A stretch of DNA of 64,000 nucleotides from assembly GCA_014529385.2 (NCBI GenBank), contig CM043942.1, positions 50,106,274 through 50,170,273 of the forward strand, read 5' to 3'. Each line of letters begins with the position of its first letter. Positions within the stretch are counted from its first letter, which is position 1. The notes below the pieces were generated by a model, which did not search any database, was not told the DNA's origin, and worked only from the letters and a program-made list of their open reading frames with translations. The translations under genes and the position numbers were made by a program. The stretch is from Adiantum capillus-veneris (taxonomy: Eukaryota; Streptophyta; Polypodiopsida; Polypodiales; Pteridaceae). Of the stretch, positions 32,124 to 43,300 are shown one piece after another.

Positions 32124-32330
32124 GTGTACCTCAGACCTAGAACTGGCTTAGATTTTTATCAGTCATAGCTCTAGTCTTCCTAGTCCCACTGGTGAAATAT
32201 GGACAAAAATGGATGAAATTTGTTCAAGTTATGATCAGTTTTAACTTTTGAACTATTTTTTTACTAAAATTCTAAATGCGATTGATTGCGAAGGGAAAAT
32301 CCTGACAGCTTGTGATTCTCCTGACACAAA

Positions 32331-33299
32331 ATGCCTCGCCAAAAGAAAGAAAGGCAGTGGATAGTAGCACCATATGAAGTGGAGGAGCTCGCCACAATGA
32401 AAAGGCTCACATCTCGGATGAAATACTTGCTCAAATCCCTGCCCACATATTCATCTCAAAGTTTAAGGATGCGGATGGTGACTTGGTAAAAAAAAACTAT
32501 CATGCCACCAGAGATATGGAACCTCCACCGAACGCCGGAGGTAATAGAGGCTGTGCGAGCTGTACACTTGGAGCAATTTTTCAGATTACAGCCATGGGGA
32601 ATAGATTACATGAGGGCCCATGAGCTCATGAGCTTGATACAATATGATGGGCAGGCAATGCTCATGGATAAGGATGGATCGAAGGTGAAAGTAAAGATCA
32701 TGAAGGAAATCATCAACAAAGCTTTGCAGTTCCTCCCAGGGAAACACGATCTGCTGGCAAAGACAATGTCACTGGATAATGAGAAAGCATTTGTCAAAGC
32801 AAAGGGAAACAAATACAAATACAATGACATGATATACGGAGAGCTGTAATTGCCGATGAGATTGATCTCCCAGCATTTCAGAGTACAAAAGCCTCCTCGC
32901 TACACCGAGACAATCCTGCACATTGCTGTAGTCATGGCTCTAGCGATGGCAGAAAATAGAACCATTCGCTGCGACTACGGTTCCTACATTCTGGACAATC
33001 TGATTGAAGCAAATTTGAAAAGCTCGGCAAAAAACAAAAGCTACATGAACGCAGGGCCGATGCTAACGAGAATAGCATACCAGGCTTTGGGAATGATCGA
33101 AGATTTGCCAGCTGCTGCCAGCTCTCAAATGGCCCTGATCCAGAAAGCCAAGCTGGTTGCTCACTCCATAAGGACGACCCCCGGTGCGACATCATCGCGC
33201 TCAGCAAAGGCCACCAATAAAAGTTTGAGCGATGAAGAAAAAACAGAGACAGGTGATGAAGGAAAGTCTCAAGATTTTAAAGACAAAGGGTCCTCATAG
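32331..33299 (+). pseudogene. Element C accessory reading frame, N-terminal globular part
   Basis: Probable start ATG 32331 (MPRQKKERQWIVAPYEVEEL), a frameshift near 32450, an open part 32502-32849, one TAA, then open in another frame to TAG 33297. It contains HELMSLIQYDGQAMLMD, LPMRLISQHFRVQKPP and LHIAVVMALAMAENRTI. The outline (a helical domain followed by a long charged tail) is reminiscent of the 'putative plant transposon protein' domain found in 3' frames of some Athila-like elements; that is an impression, not a match. Its place after pol and before the 3' LTR makes it an accessory or env-position gene. Confidence 0.5.
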
Positions 33300-33349
33300 T
33301 TTGAGGAAAGCGAGGAGGAAGATTCAACAAAGCCGCTCGAGAGAAAAAG

Positions 33350-35103
33350 ATGGGAGAGAAGTGCAATACCGTAGTTGAGAACCTGCAAAAAGCATATGCG
33401 GAAGCTCAAAAAAGAGTCGAGGAAAGACGAACCAAATTACGGGCTGACAGACAGGCTCGAGCGGCTACAACACAACAGGCACAAAAAAGAAGATTAGAAA
33501 GGGAAAGGCAAGAAAGGATAGAAAATGCAACTCACCTACGGGATGAGAAGCAAAGGTTAGAAGCAGAACAGAAGGCTGCGGAAGTGGAAATTTCTTCGCA
33601 GTCCACTGAAGGAACGAAGAGAAAGACGCGGTTGATGAGACAAATCAGGCGGATCAGCTTAAGAAGATCCAAAGAAAGAGGAATCTGGAAGAGCGACGGG
33701 CGGTGGATCTCACCTGCCAAAGAATAATCAGGATTTTAAAGAAAAGAAAAGCGGAAGCATCTGCTTCGCAACAAGGGGAAGAGACTTCCAAGAAGAGACA
33801 TGTATGAGAAGAATCAAGTCCACCTCCTCTCTCGCCCAAATCACCTCCTCCCTCGCCTAGAAAATCGCCTCCTCCATCACCAAAATCTCCTCCTCCTCCC
33901 CCTTCTCCATCGAACAAAAAACAGCCAACCCCTCCCCCTTCAACCTCGCAAAAGGAATTTATACCACCTACAGAATCCATCGGATACCACGAAGCCTGCC
34001 AGGCAGTGGCTGGTTTTGATTACAAGAAAACTCTACGGGAATTAGAACGGAAATTCCAGTGTCAGCATGTGGTGCTGAATGAAAAGGAAAGGCAGGTACA
34101 GGAAGCCCAACAAAAGCAAGCATCTGGGCAAGAAGAGTTGGAGAGCCCGAGGACGCAACTAGAACGCACAATGGAGGAAAGAGACCTTGAGCGACAGCAG
34201 GCTTAGTCTCTGATCAAAGACTTGGTGGACGTCAGGACAGACTTGACCGCCAAAGAGAAGGAGTGCCAAGAGCTGACGGCGAGAGTCTAGAAAGAAACCG
34301 AGCAGCTTGCCTATGAGAGTGCAAGATTCCAAAGACTTAGCAGTTCCTATAGTACTGTCAAAGGCACTCTGACGACTTTAATGGTGAATCAGGAACCTGC
34401 TGGGGCATTGGTCTCCACATTTGACGATGCCACAGCAGTGAACACTATAACAACACTAAAAGCAGAGCTAGAGAAAGAAAATCTTCAAAGACAGCTGCTC
34501 GTATCAGGGATGGTGGCCTAGACGGCGGAAAATGAGCTAAAGTTAAAAGAAATGGAGCAGCAACTAGCTCAAGCAAGCGCTGAACTACAGAATACGAATC
34601 AAATTGGTGACACGCTGCTAAAGGAAAGAGAAGATGTGCTTTTTCAACAACAAATCAAAGCAGACAAAGCCCAGACTCAACCGCAACTGCTGCTCGGACA
34701 ACAAGCGCCAGATTTGCCTGGAACATCACACCAAGGGCAACAGGAGCATGAATTTGAAGGGCCCAATTTGGATATAAGAGGTGAACTCAATGAGAGCATT
34801 CACAACATGCCAGAGGGGCCAACCAAGGAGTACATACTCTATGAAAAGAAGATACTGGAGTCAGCAGCCCTGGCATACTTACAACCAGAAGAAGAGGTGG
34901 AAGGATTTGGCCATGAGTACCTCCCGTTTCCTCTGCTATGCCATGAAGCAATTTTGTGGAAAGAAAAGATGCGGCCAGCCTTGCCACGAAACAAAGAAGG
35001 GGGTTACGAAGGCATTGCACTCACAGTGGAAGAAGCTCAGATGCTTGTCGATGACCACCCCAAGTGGAGGCAGAAGTGGTTGAAAAAAGGCCACATGATC
35101 TAA
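33350..35103 (+). pseudogene. Element C accessory reading frame, coiled-coil and C-terminal part
   Basis: Open pieces 33350-33727, 34006-34206 and 34552-35103 with stops between them. The first is almost pure Arg/Lys/Glu/Gln/Ala helix with heptad-like spacing (VEERRTKLRADRQARAATTQ). A Pro/Ser-rich linker follows near 33815-33955, then more coiled coil (RELERKFQCQHVVLNEKERQ; MEQQLAQASAELQNT), and a final acidic, aromatic part (PEGPTKEYILYEKKILESAA; GGYEGIALTVEEAQMLVDDH). Together with the preceding part this would be a protein of about 900 residues. The function is unknown. Confidence 0.5.
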
Positions 35104-35149
35104 CAAATTACCACAATGCTCCTTAACATATACAAATAGATCCTACATT

Positions 35150-35741
35150 TTGCCTAGTCCCTTGAAGACGCACTTGGAAAGATTTCACCACATGCAAGGG
35201 GTCAAGGCCGCACAAGCTAAATTACCTGGTTCTGACAGTGCAGCAACCCCCTATGGTGGCCTACATGGTCAGCACACTGAATTGAACAGTCACATTACTG
35301 CGGGATGTCCCCGATTTGGCGTGCCAAATGTTAGTAAAGATAGCCCAGATGATCGTCACCTGCATCCCGGTGTTTAAAGATACTGAAGGCGACGATCATT
35401 CGTGGAATCTGTTCTTGGAAGGACACAGAGGCATCTGCTGGAATCTACAGGATTCGCCGCCATGACACATCTTGATGGCCATGTACTCCAGGATAATGTA
35501 CCTGCCCTCACAATACTTGCAGACATTTGAAGAGGCCTTCGTCACAGGATTCTTTGAAATGGATTCAAGGATTTTCCATCCCATGGCGAAGGACCTCAAA
35601 GCAAGGTACATAGCATACCAACACACCTTATCTGAAAATCCATTCAGACAACATCAAGAAGCCCTCGAAGCCGTCCTGCGAAAAAGAAGTTTTTCAGCGA
35701 CACTCGCTTCATTAGAGCCACATCAACAGCCAAAGCACTGA
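35150..35741 (+). pseudogene. Element C second accessory frame
   Basis: The best continuous frame runs from about 35197 to TGA 35739 with stops near 35283 and 35463. It includes LRDVPDLACQMLVKIAQMIV, VFKDTEGDDHSWNLFLEGHR and YLPSQYLQTFEEAFVTGFFE. No signal peptide or clear membrane segment was seen, so an envelope role is not supported. It could be the C-terminus of the accessory protein just upstream or a separate small gene. Confidence 0.4.
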
Positions 35742-35765
35742 TCATGCACGAGGGCGTGCAAGGAT

Positions 35766-35779
35766 AAGGAAGGGGGGAG
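35766..35779 (+). other. Terminal polypurine tract of element C
   Basis: AAGGAAGGGGGGAG directly before the LTR TG at 35780, in the standard position for plus-strand priming. Confidence 0.88.
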
Positions 35780-36632
35780 TGTTTGGGGGATGAAGCAACA
35801 AGCGGCCGTTGCCAGAAGGACCATATTTTTCTAAGAAACCATTGTAAAATTCTTTTGTAAAGAAGCATCTCTAAGCCGAGAAATTTTCAAAGGATGTATG
35901 ATTATTCTTATGGGAGCAATTGTATATTAGAGAGCCAGTTAGAGGTTTGGGAGCTTATGGCCGGACAAGCCATTTTGTAAAGACCTAATCTATAAAGGTC
36001 ATTTTTTGTAAGTTTGAAGATAATCTTTTAATGGAGAACTGAGAGGACAACGTACGTTTGAGAGCTCCTTCTTGTTCAACCTTGTAATCTTCGCCATTGC
36101 GGCTACGGTAATCCAAATTCAGATTTGATTATTGCATTGTGTTCCTCTCCTCTTGCTCTTTCATTCAAGTGTAATCATTCAAGATTCGGTGTAGGTTTTC
36201 AACTACGAGTTTGAGGCCTTAAATCATCGTTTTTAGTGTCTATGCGTGTTTTATGTTGTTTTGACCCTAGGAGGGGCTTTAGGGACCCTAAAACGACCCA
36301 TTAGGATCATTTGTTCGCTGTTTTTGCTGACATTGAGACTAACGATCGCGATCGTTGTACCTCTACAGAATGCTGTGACAGTGATAGGATATGTTCCTGA
36401 TAGTCGGGCGTGATGACTGAAGAACGATGTAGGAGGACATAGGCAGATTACTTGGCAGTAATGCGATTGATTTACTTATAGAGTTAGTACTTGCATCTCT
36501 TCGAGTTCACTTCATTAGGATTGACACCCTAGTGAGTTCCCATGCCTCATCCGAGTCGCTTCCCCTGTATTGATAAATATGTTGATGCTTGAGAGCTATG
36601 CTATGGACGTCAGTCGCGGCGACCCGCAAACA
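35780..36632 (+). repeat. Element C 3' LTR
   Basis: 853 bp from TGTTTGGGGGATG to CCCGCAAACA. It contains TATAAAG at 35991-35997 and the palindrome AACGATCGCGATCGTT at 36341-36356. It lacks about 55 bases present in the 5' copy near 18640. It is followed directly by the CA-rich interior of the element D LTR. Confidence 0.9.
36341..36356. repeat. 16-bp perfect palindrome in the C 3' LTR
   Basis: Same 16 bases as 18583-18598, although both flanks have changed nearby. Confidence 0.95.
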
Positions 36633-37950
36633 CACATGCTCACACACACACACCTAGTACACACACATACACACCTACACACACCTTGGGGAGGTGCTGC
36701 CGGCACACACATAGTTTTTGAAGGAGAAGCAAGGAGGGAGGTGCTACAGAAATTATCATCTTGAGGATTCATTGGATCAGAAAAATCAGAGGATTCTCAG
36801 CTCTAATCACGGTAATTATGGTTCTTCTTAAATCTCATCATTACTCTCCCATATTCTTCGTCTACTATGCCTACTTTCAGCTATAATTCCCAATAGCTGC
36901 TCTCTAAGTTTACATAGCTATACTCCATTACATAATCATCATTCAATTAGCTAAATTATGCAGCCATTCATCATCCTTAATCAAGGATCAATACATGATT
37001 AGGAAAGATTATCTCTCTAGGCAACATAGTTAATAAATTGATAGCCCAGTAATAGTGTAGATTTGATGAAATTCATTCTTTTACCACTCAATAGTGTTGT
37101 AATTAAATTAGAATCAATCTTCTCCCACATTAAAATGTGATTAAAGCTGAAAATTAATCCGTCATTAGGCCATTAAGAAGAGAATTTTCTATCACACATG
37201 CTTGCGGTAATTCTGCATCTTCAAATTGCTCTAAGAAAATGATTGAGCTTGCTTCCTTCATATCTTTTGTAAATCAATTAGTAAAATTCTGAATTTCTTA
37301 ATCATCTAAGCCAAGTGATTAACCTTAGAACCAGTTCCCATAGGGTAAGTAAAGAATTACCCTCAAAATTGCTAGGTCTCCAAGGAAACGTCTAATCTCT
37401 TGCATAAGGAGGATTCTTTAATGATTCTAATCTGCCAATTGGTTTGTTATGATGCTCTCGGAATTTATCTCTTTTTCAAGTTTATCATTTAAAGTAGTGA
37501 GTAAAAGGGCCCCGGTTAAGAGAACTCCTTTCGGTGGTGCCCATGACCGCGAGGCGGGAACGAGCAATGTGAACGGAAAGGGAAAAGCTCCCATGGATGA
37601 GCAAATACTGGCCATCTCACGGGACATTGACGAAGAAATGGAAGAGGTAGATCATAATTTCATTCAAGTTGTTTAATTTAACATTGCACACGTTTAGCTA
37701 GTAAGGAACATATCCCCAAAAATGTTGGAGAAATCCGACGAAAATCTCGGCATTAAATTCATTTGTACATTAAAGTCTAAAGTAGGAAAGAAATGATTGA
37801 TGGGTATGCTGTTTGCAATAGGAAAGAATGTCTTCTAGGAAAAACTTAGCTCGACATGTTCATTCTATTTCCAATGTTGAATCAGTCCTGACCCCCCTAC
37901 TGATCACAGGGGACAGAGTTCCTCGTTAAGGGCTCTTGAACCACGACTTG

Positions 37951-38054
37951 CTTTTTATGCGGTGGATACCCATGACTTGCTTTCTATGCGGTGGGAACGC
38001 ACGTCTTGCTTTCTATGCGGTGGGAGTGTCCATGTCGTGCTTTCTATGCGGGGG
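37951..38054 (+). repeat. Minisatellite of CTTTCTATGCGGTGG units in the D LTR
   Basis: Four copies of about 30 bp, each with GCTTTCTATGCGG or one variant. It is also present in the 3' LTR at about 45875-45980, so it is an old LTR feature. Confidence 0.85.
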
Positions 38055-38066
38055 ACATACCTAGTT

Positions 38067-38172
38067 GTATGGGCAGCTAGGCGACAATGGGAGGAGTAAA
38101 CTCTCGCTCGAGGGGGGATGTATGGGCAGCTAGGCGACAACGGGAGGAGTAAACTCTCGCTAGAGGGGGGAT
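38067..38172 (+). repeat. 53-bp tandem duplication, 5' LTR only
   Basis: Two copies starting TGTATGGGCAGCTAGGCGAC at 38067 and 38120. The 3' LTR has one copy near 45993, so this arose after insertion. Confidence 0.88.
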
Positions 38173-38784
38173 GTTGTACCTCCAGAACATTGGAATTTTA
38201 ATGAATAAGTTTGAGTAGAATTTTTTCTAGAATACTGTCTTGGTGCCGTTTGCAATACTGATTGAAGGGCGGTCTTAACAAACAATGTGATTCGAAATCT
38301 AATCAAGGAATCTCTATGTTGAACATCCATTGTGGTAGTAATTAGGACACATAAGGAAGTGTGAGTGTGGGGGTGGAAAGTGGGGACTTGGCTCAGGTTG
38401 CCAATGCCTAAGAGAAGGGTGGTCCCGATTGGTCAGGAACTCTCTGTCCCCATAGTGTTAAAATCGATACTAGTAATACTCATTGCCCCTAGAGCGACGA
38501 AGTCTCAAGTGTACGTGCCTTTGAAAAATGGGGAAAAAGGCACTCGAGGTTTCTCTCCTCTTGTAAAGTGGGTTTTAGGATCGCTAGATAGTTTAAGTAC
38601 GCTTCCCCTGTGAGGTGGAGCTAAATCTCTTTGGTAGTAGGCTCGACCTCGATTCACTTTGTGATGAGAGATCGTCCATTAGTTGAACCCTGAACCACTT
38701 TGTTTGCTTTTGTTATAGATCTAGTGGCCACCAAGTTCACCATCAGATCCTCCGTTTGATACGGCAGAGTGGGGACTTCACACC

Positions 38785-38797
38785 TGGTATTAGAGCC
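38785..38797 (+). other. Element D primer-binding site
   Basis: TGGTATTAGAGCC starts two bases after the LTR end. It differs from the initiator-Met site by C to T at one position. Confidence 0.82.
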
Positions 38798-38897
38798 TAG
38801 GTTAGGCTGAGAAATAAATTCGTATTGTTTTAACATTTAAAACGAACTGAAAGTATATGGGTAGTTGATCCAAATTCCTTGCATTGGTGTTGCAGGA

Positions 38898-39399
38898 AGA
38901 CCCCGTGCTAGAATATCGGAAGTTCCAAGTGTTTGAGCTTATTTATAAGCAAGCTTGACAATCCCCAGTTTACCAGTTCAGGCGAGATGTCATGGAGATA
39001 CTGATGAAGGCTTATACGCCACACTCCACTCGCATCGATAGAGGATAGGGACTTGATTGGACACTTGCAGGAGGGGTTTACTACATCAACTCTCGGAAGC
39101 TAGGATGCCTGGTTACCGATTTGAAGAAGATACGTTGGGGAGAAGAGTTGAGGGTAGTGGAGTTATTCTTCCTGCTGCCTACCTGATTGGACCTGACTGT
39201 CTCAGGCGACTCCAATCAAACCATCAACGACTGGCTCCTGGAAAAGGTCACCGAGGTGATCCCAGCGAACAGAGTCAGAACTTTTGGAGTACTAAAAGAA
39301 GAATCTCGGCTCGATATCTTAGTTTATTATCCACTCAAGGATGAGTACAGGAACTACTTCACGAACAAATTAGTGCATCATGTGAACACAATCTCCTAG
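38898..39399 (+). pseudogene. Extra reading frame upstream of element D gag
   Basis: One frame of about 165 codons carries only three stops (TGA near 38958, TAG near 39045, TGA near 39184) before the final TAG at 39397. Readable parts include LEYRKFQVFELIYKQA, VMEILMKAYTPHSTRI, VYYINSRKLGCLVTDLKKIR and DSNQTINDWLLEKVTEVIPA. It lies between primer site and gag, where chromoviruses normally have only a short leader. No family recognised. It could be a captured host segment or an element-specific gene. Confidence 0.5.
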
Positions 39400-39605
39400 G
39401 CGTATCTTATACACAATCCAAAAAGGCCATTTAATAAGTTGATCATTAGTTATCCTAAACCTTGAGGGGTTTCAATTGTAATAAATTTTCATCAATAAAG
39501 TGATTTTTGTCTTTGAATCTCTATCTCTTGATAAAGTGGAATCTTGAATTTTATTTAAAGTCTTGTGTCTATTTTGAAATCCAAGTAATGGTATCAAGAA
39601 TCTCG
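39400..39605 (+). other. AT-rich spacer with AATAAA signals and a second primer-site-like motif
   Basis: AATAAA occurs at 39480-39485 and 39494-39499, and TGGTATCAAGAAT near 39588 resembles an initiator-Met primer site with changes. This looks like the end of an LTR from a different element placed just before gag. Confidence 0.4.
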
Positions 39606-40320
39606 TATAACCCATGTAGGCACCGCCTGTTGCTCTGTATTCGGCAACGCAAGAGAAGAAGCTCCTCCTTAAGCAAGCCCAACCCCCGATCTTTAAGGGC
39701 GAGGGGGCAAATGTGGAGAGAGATGCATAAGTGTGGATGGAAGCCATGGACGATTACTTTGAAGCTGCGGGGACCCAACCCGTAAATCAGACCATGCTTG
39801 CGATGTTCCGCTTGACTAGCGATGCCAAGATATGGTAGAAGCAACATTGCAGGGACCTGGATATTAAGGGATCTTCCCAATCTTGGGAAGACATCAAAGC
39901 TACGATAATGGGGCGTTATTTACCACTTGCCTATAGAACCTTGAAGATGAATGAATTCTTTTCACTTCGGCAGACAGTTGACTTCATCTGTCAAAAAATA
40001 TTATGCAAAGTTTGTCACTCTTTGGAGATATGCTCCTAAGATGACCCTTTGAATACTCGGTTGGAAGCTCTCAAGCCAACAACACTACATGATGCCTTGT
40101 TGAGGGCCAAACCTTTAGCTCTTGAAGTACAAAAGGTTAATCAGAACAGGAGTAATCATTGGGCAAAGAGGTCAAGGACAACTGCTTGGAATAAGAGACC
40201 AACCAACCAAGCATATGACCAGCGCCCTATTGTGGCTACCGCCACAACCATGGAGTTTCCAGATGTTCGATGCTATGGTTGCGGCGAGTAGGACATTACA
40301 GATCCAAGTGCCCCAGGAAC
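39606..40320 (+). pseudogene. Element D gag, decayed
   Basis: In one frame after about 39610, with stops: EKKLLLKQAQPPIFKGEGAN, WMEAMDDYFEAAGTQPVNQ, MLAMFRLTSDAKIW, WEDIKATIMGRYLPLAYRTL, then a frameshift near 39975. This is the Retrotrans_gag domain of plant chromoviruses. A zinc knuckle spans 40270-40315 but is split between two frames (CYGCGE, then VGHYRSKC), showing a one-base frameshift in the middle of it. Confidence 0.8.
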
Positions 40321-43300
40321 ATTCAGGCAACCAACGCCAATGCCATACCCTTGAATACCCATGGGCGTGGCCAAGCTAACGGAAGAGGAGGACGAGGAAG
40401 GATGAACAGAGGGCGAGGGCGTGGAACTACCGCCAGAGTGAATGCCGCAGTGGTACAACCAATTGTGGGTGATGAAGCAGTGGAGAGAGAAACCCTACAT
40501 GTTGCAATTGAAAATCTCAATGGTTGCGAGCAATACGTAGTCATTCATATGCCAGGATCTCTCAGAGGTGAACAAGTTAACTTCCTTATAGATTGTGGTA
40601 GTACTCTTTCATTTCTTTCACCCAGATGCATGAGGAAGCTAAAGCTAGATAAGTATCCAACAAGCAAGCTAGTTGTAGAGTTAGCAAATGGCAAGGAAGT
40701 AGTATCTCAACATTCTGCAAGAAAAATCGACTTTGATTTAGGGGGACACCCAACTTCTGCCCAATTCCGAACCCTACCCTTAGGATTCTTTGATGGGATA
40801 CTAGGGATGGACTGGCTAAAGAAAAATAGGGCCCACATACATTGTGCACAAGGAAACTTTACCTTTACAGATAACTTGGGTAATGAAGCCTTAATCCAGG
40901 GGGAAAATGGGAGACCTAGGGATACTCTAGTTAAGGCCAACAGACTTTTGAAGGGACTAAGAAAGGGACAACAAATTTATGCGGTAAAGCTCAACAAGGT
41001 GGACCAATCAGTTACCTCACTTCAACCAAACTGGCTGAGGGAGTATGATGATATATTCCCTGAAGACCTTACGAATCTTCTGCCACATAGAGAGGTTGAT
41101 CATGAGATTGAGACTATCCCTAGATGTGAACCTATCTCAAAAAGACCTAATAAAATGTCACTTCTAGAGGCCATCGAACTCAAGGAACAACTTATGCAAC
41201 TCATTGAGCAAGGATTCATTCGACCCAGTACTTCTCCTTGGGGTGCAACAGTTCTTTTTCAGAAGAAGAAGGATGGAACCTTAAGGTTATGCATAGATTA
41301 CTGTGGACTGAACCAGGTAACTGTCAAGAACATGTATCCAATTCCAAGGATTGAAGAACTCTTGGACAGGCTCCACAGCTCCAAAATGTTTACAAAGATT
41401 GATCTAAGGTCAGGATATTACCAAATCAGGATCAAGGAATCAGATATTCCAAAGACGGCTTTCAACACTAGGTATGGGCACTACGAATTCACAGTAATGT
41501 CTTTTGGTCTAACAAATGCTCCTCCAAGCTTCAATCGACTTATGCAGGATATTTTCAGACCTTACCTGGATGATTTTCTCTTGGTTTTCTTTGATGACAT
41601 TCTGATCTATTCTAAGAACGAGGCAGATCACGAAGAACATGTTCGCATAGTACTTGATCTTATTCGAGAACACCTACTTTACGCTGAAGAGAGCAAGTGC
41701 ACTTTTTGCTCACCAAAGGTCAACTATCTTGGATTTGTCATATCGGCTGAATGGATTTCAGTAGACCTAGACAAAGTCAAGGATATCGTTGATTGGTCTC
41801 AACCATCCACCGTCAGTGAAATAAGAGGATTTCTTGGAATAACGGGATGGTACAAGATTTTTGTCAAGGATTATGCACGTATTGCTGCACCTTTGACGGA
41901 ACTCCTGAAGAAAGGAATGAGGATCGAATGGAAGACCGAGCACGAGTCTAGCTTTGCTAAGCTAAAATAATTCTTGGTCTCAGCTCCTATTTTAAAGCTT
42001 CCAGACTTTAGTAAAGAATTTGAAGTAGCAACCGATGCTAGCAAATCTGCTTTAGGCGGAGTTCTTACTCAAGATGGAAGACCGGTGGTGTATACTTCGC
42101 GAAAGCCGAGGGATCATGAGAAGAATTATCCTACTCATGATTTGGAACTTTTAGCGGTTATACATGCGCTGAAGTTATGGAGACATTATCTTCTTGGACG
42201 CAAGTTTCAGCTAGTGACAGACCACAAGAGCTTAAAATGGATTTTTACTCAACCTAGTCTTAATATGCGACAACGATGATGGATAGAGCTATTACAAGAA
42301 TATGACCTTGACATAAAGTATAGACTAGGGAAGGAGAATGCAGTTGCAGATGGTCTTAGCCGAAAATATTTTCTCGGTGCTATCTCTATTCCAAATAACC
42401 CTATCTGGGATAGAATCAAAGAAGCATCCTTGGAAGATCCAGAGTACCAACGTATAGTATCATTAGTTCAGGAGAATAAGATGTCTAAAGCCAAAGATTA
42501 CTCTCTTATGGGAGGATGTCTTTACTACAGACATAGACTCTGTGTACCCAGAGATCCAGCCTTAAAGAAGTCCATTTTGTATGAAGCACACGATAGCCCT
42601 ATATTTGGACATCCAGGCTATGCTAAAAATCTTCATGCTGCCACAAGGAGTTATTTTTGGTATGGAATGAAAGGAGACATACTTCGCTATGTGAGGCAAT
42701 GTCTTTCTTGTTAGCGGATAAAGGCCGAAAGGATCAAGTTACCAAGGCAACTTCAACCTCTTGACATACCCCAAATGAAATGGGAATGCATTAGTATGGA
42801 TTTTGTTACAGGATTACCTTCTATAGGAGGTTATGATTCTGTTTTCGTGGTTGTTGATATGCTCACAAAAGTGGCTCATCTAATACCCGTAAAGACAACC
42901 TTTACTACTTCAGATGTTAGCCGGGTATTCATCAAGGAGATTTTTAGGCTACATGGTCTACCCAAGCGTATCATCAGTGATAGAGATGCCAAGTTTACAT
43001 CAAAATTTTGGACTTCTCTTTTCCAATCTATTGGGTCACAACTAGCTTTTAGTACAGCATACCATCCGCAGACAGATGGGCAAACTGAAAGAGTTAATCA
43101 AGTCATCGAGGACATTCTCAGAGCCTATTGTTCGCAAGAACCAAAGAAGTGGTTACAATATCTACCTTTGGTGGAGTATGCTTATAATTCTTCCGAACAC
43201 AGAAGCATTGGAATGTCACCTTTCAAAGCTCTTTATGGACAGGACTGTTTAGCACCACTGAACTTCTCATATCCAACCATCAGGGTAGAAGCCTATAGGA

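Larger units (their letters stand above)
30048..32330 (+). other. Non-coding block of element C with four palindromes
   Basis: 2.3 kb with no credible gene. The first part may be a much-diverged LTR copy. From about 30950 on it has the same palindrome contexts as the leader (ATTTTGGCCTC before, GGTGTACCTCA after). Palindrome centres at about 30998, 31112, 31845 and 32118 are 114, 733 and 273 apart; 273 is the same interval as in the leader. Confidence 0.65.
18167..36632 (+). mobile_element. Giant Ty3/gypsy element 'C' with palindrome arrays and accessory reading frames
   Basis: Order: 5' LTR remnant (18167-18929), tRNA-Asp-type primer site (18931), 1.6 kb leader with palindromes, gag (from 20569), protease, reverse transcriptase, RNase H, two zinc-binding modules, integrase core, second protease-like domain (to 29390), basic Trp-containing tail, internal polypurine tract (30034), 2.3 kb non-coding block with palindromes, accessory frames (32331-35741), terminal polypurine tract (35766) and 3' LTR (35780-36632). 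Size and primer site resemble plant Athila/Tat-type elements. Many stops and frameshifts mean this copy is dead. It lies in the 5' LTR of element D; the left junction was removed with the Copia B event, so no target duplication can be tested. Confidence 0.85.
36633..38782 (+). repeat. Element D 5' LTR, lacking its start
   Basis: Aligns with 44543-46656 of the 3' LTR. It begins in the CA-rich stretch where element C is inserted and ends GGGGACTTCACA before the primer site. It carries a 53-bp duplication (38067-38172) absent from the other LTR. Confidence 0.9.

Noticed and set aside
33654..33980. Glycine-rich antisense reading frame
   Set aside because: It is the shadow of the Pro/Ser-rich linker of the element C accessory protein on the other strand.
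35197..35741. Envelope-like gene in element C
   Set aside because: It is in the right position, but no signal peptide, membrane segment or cleavage motif could be seen.
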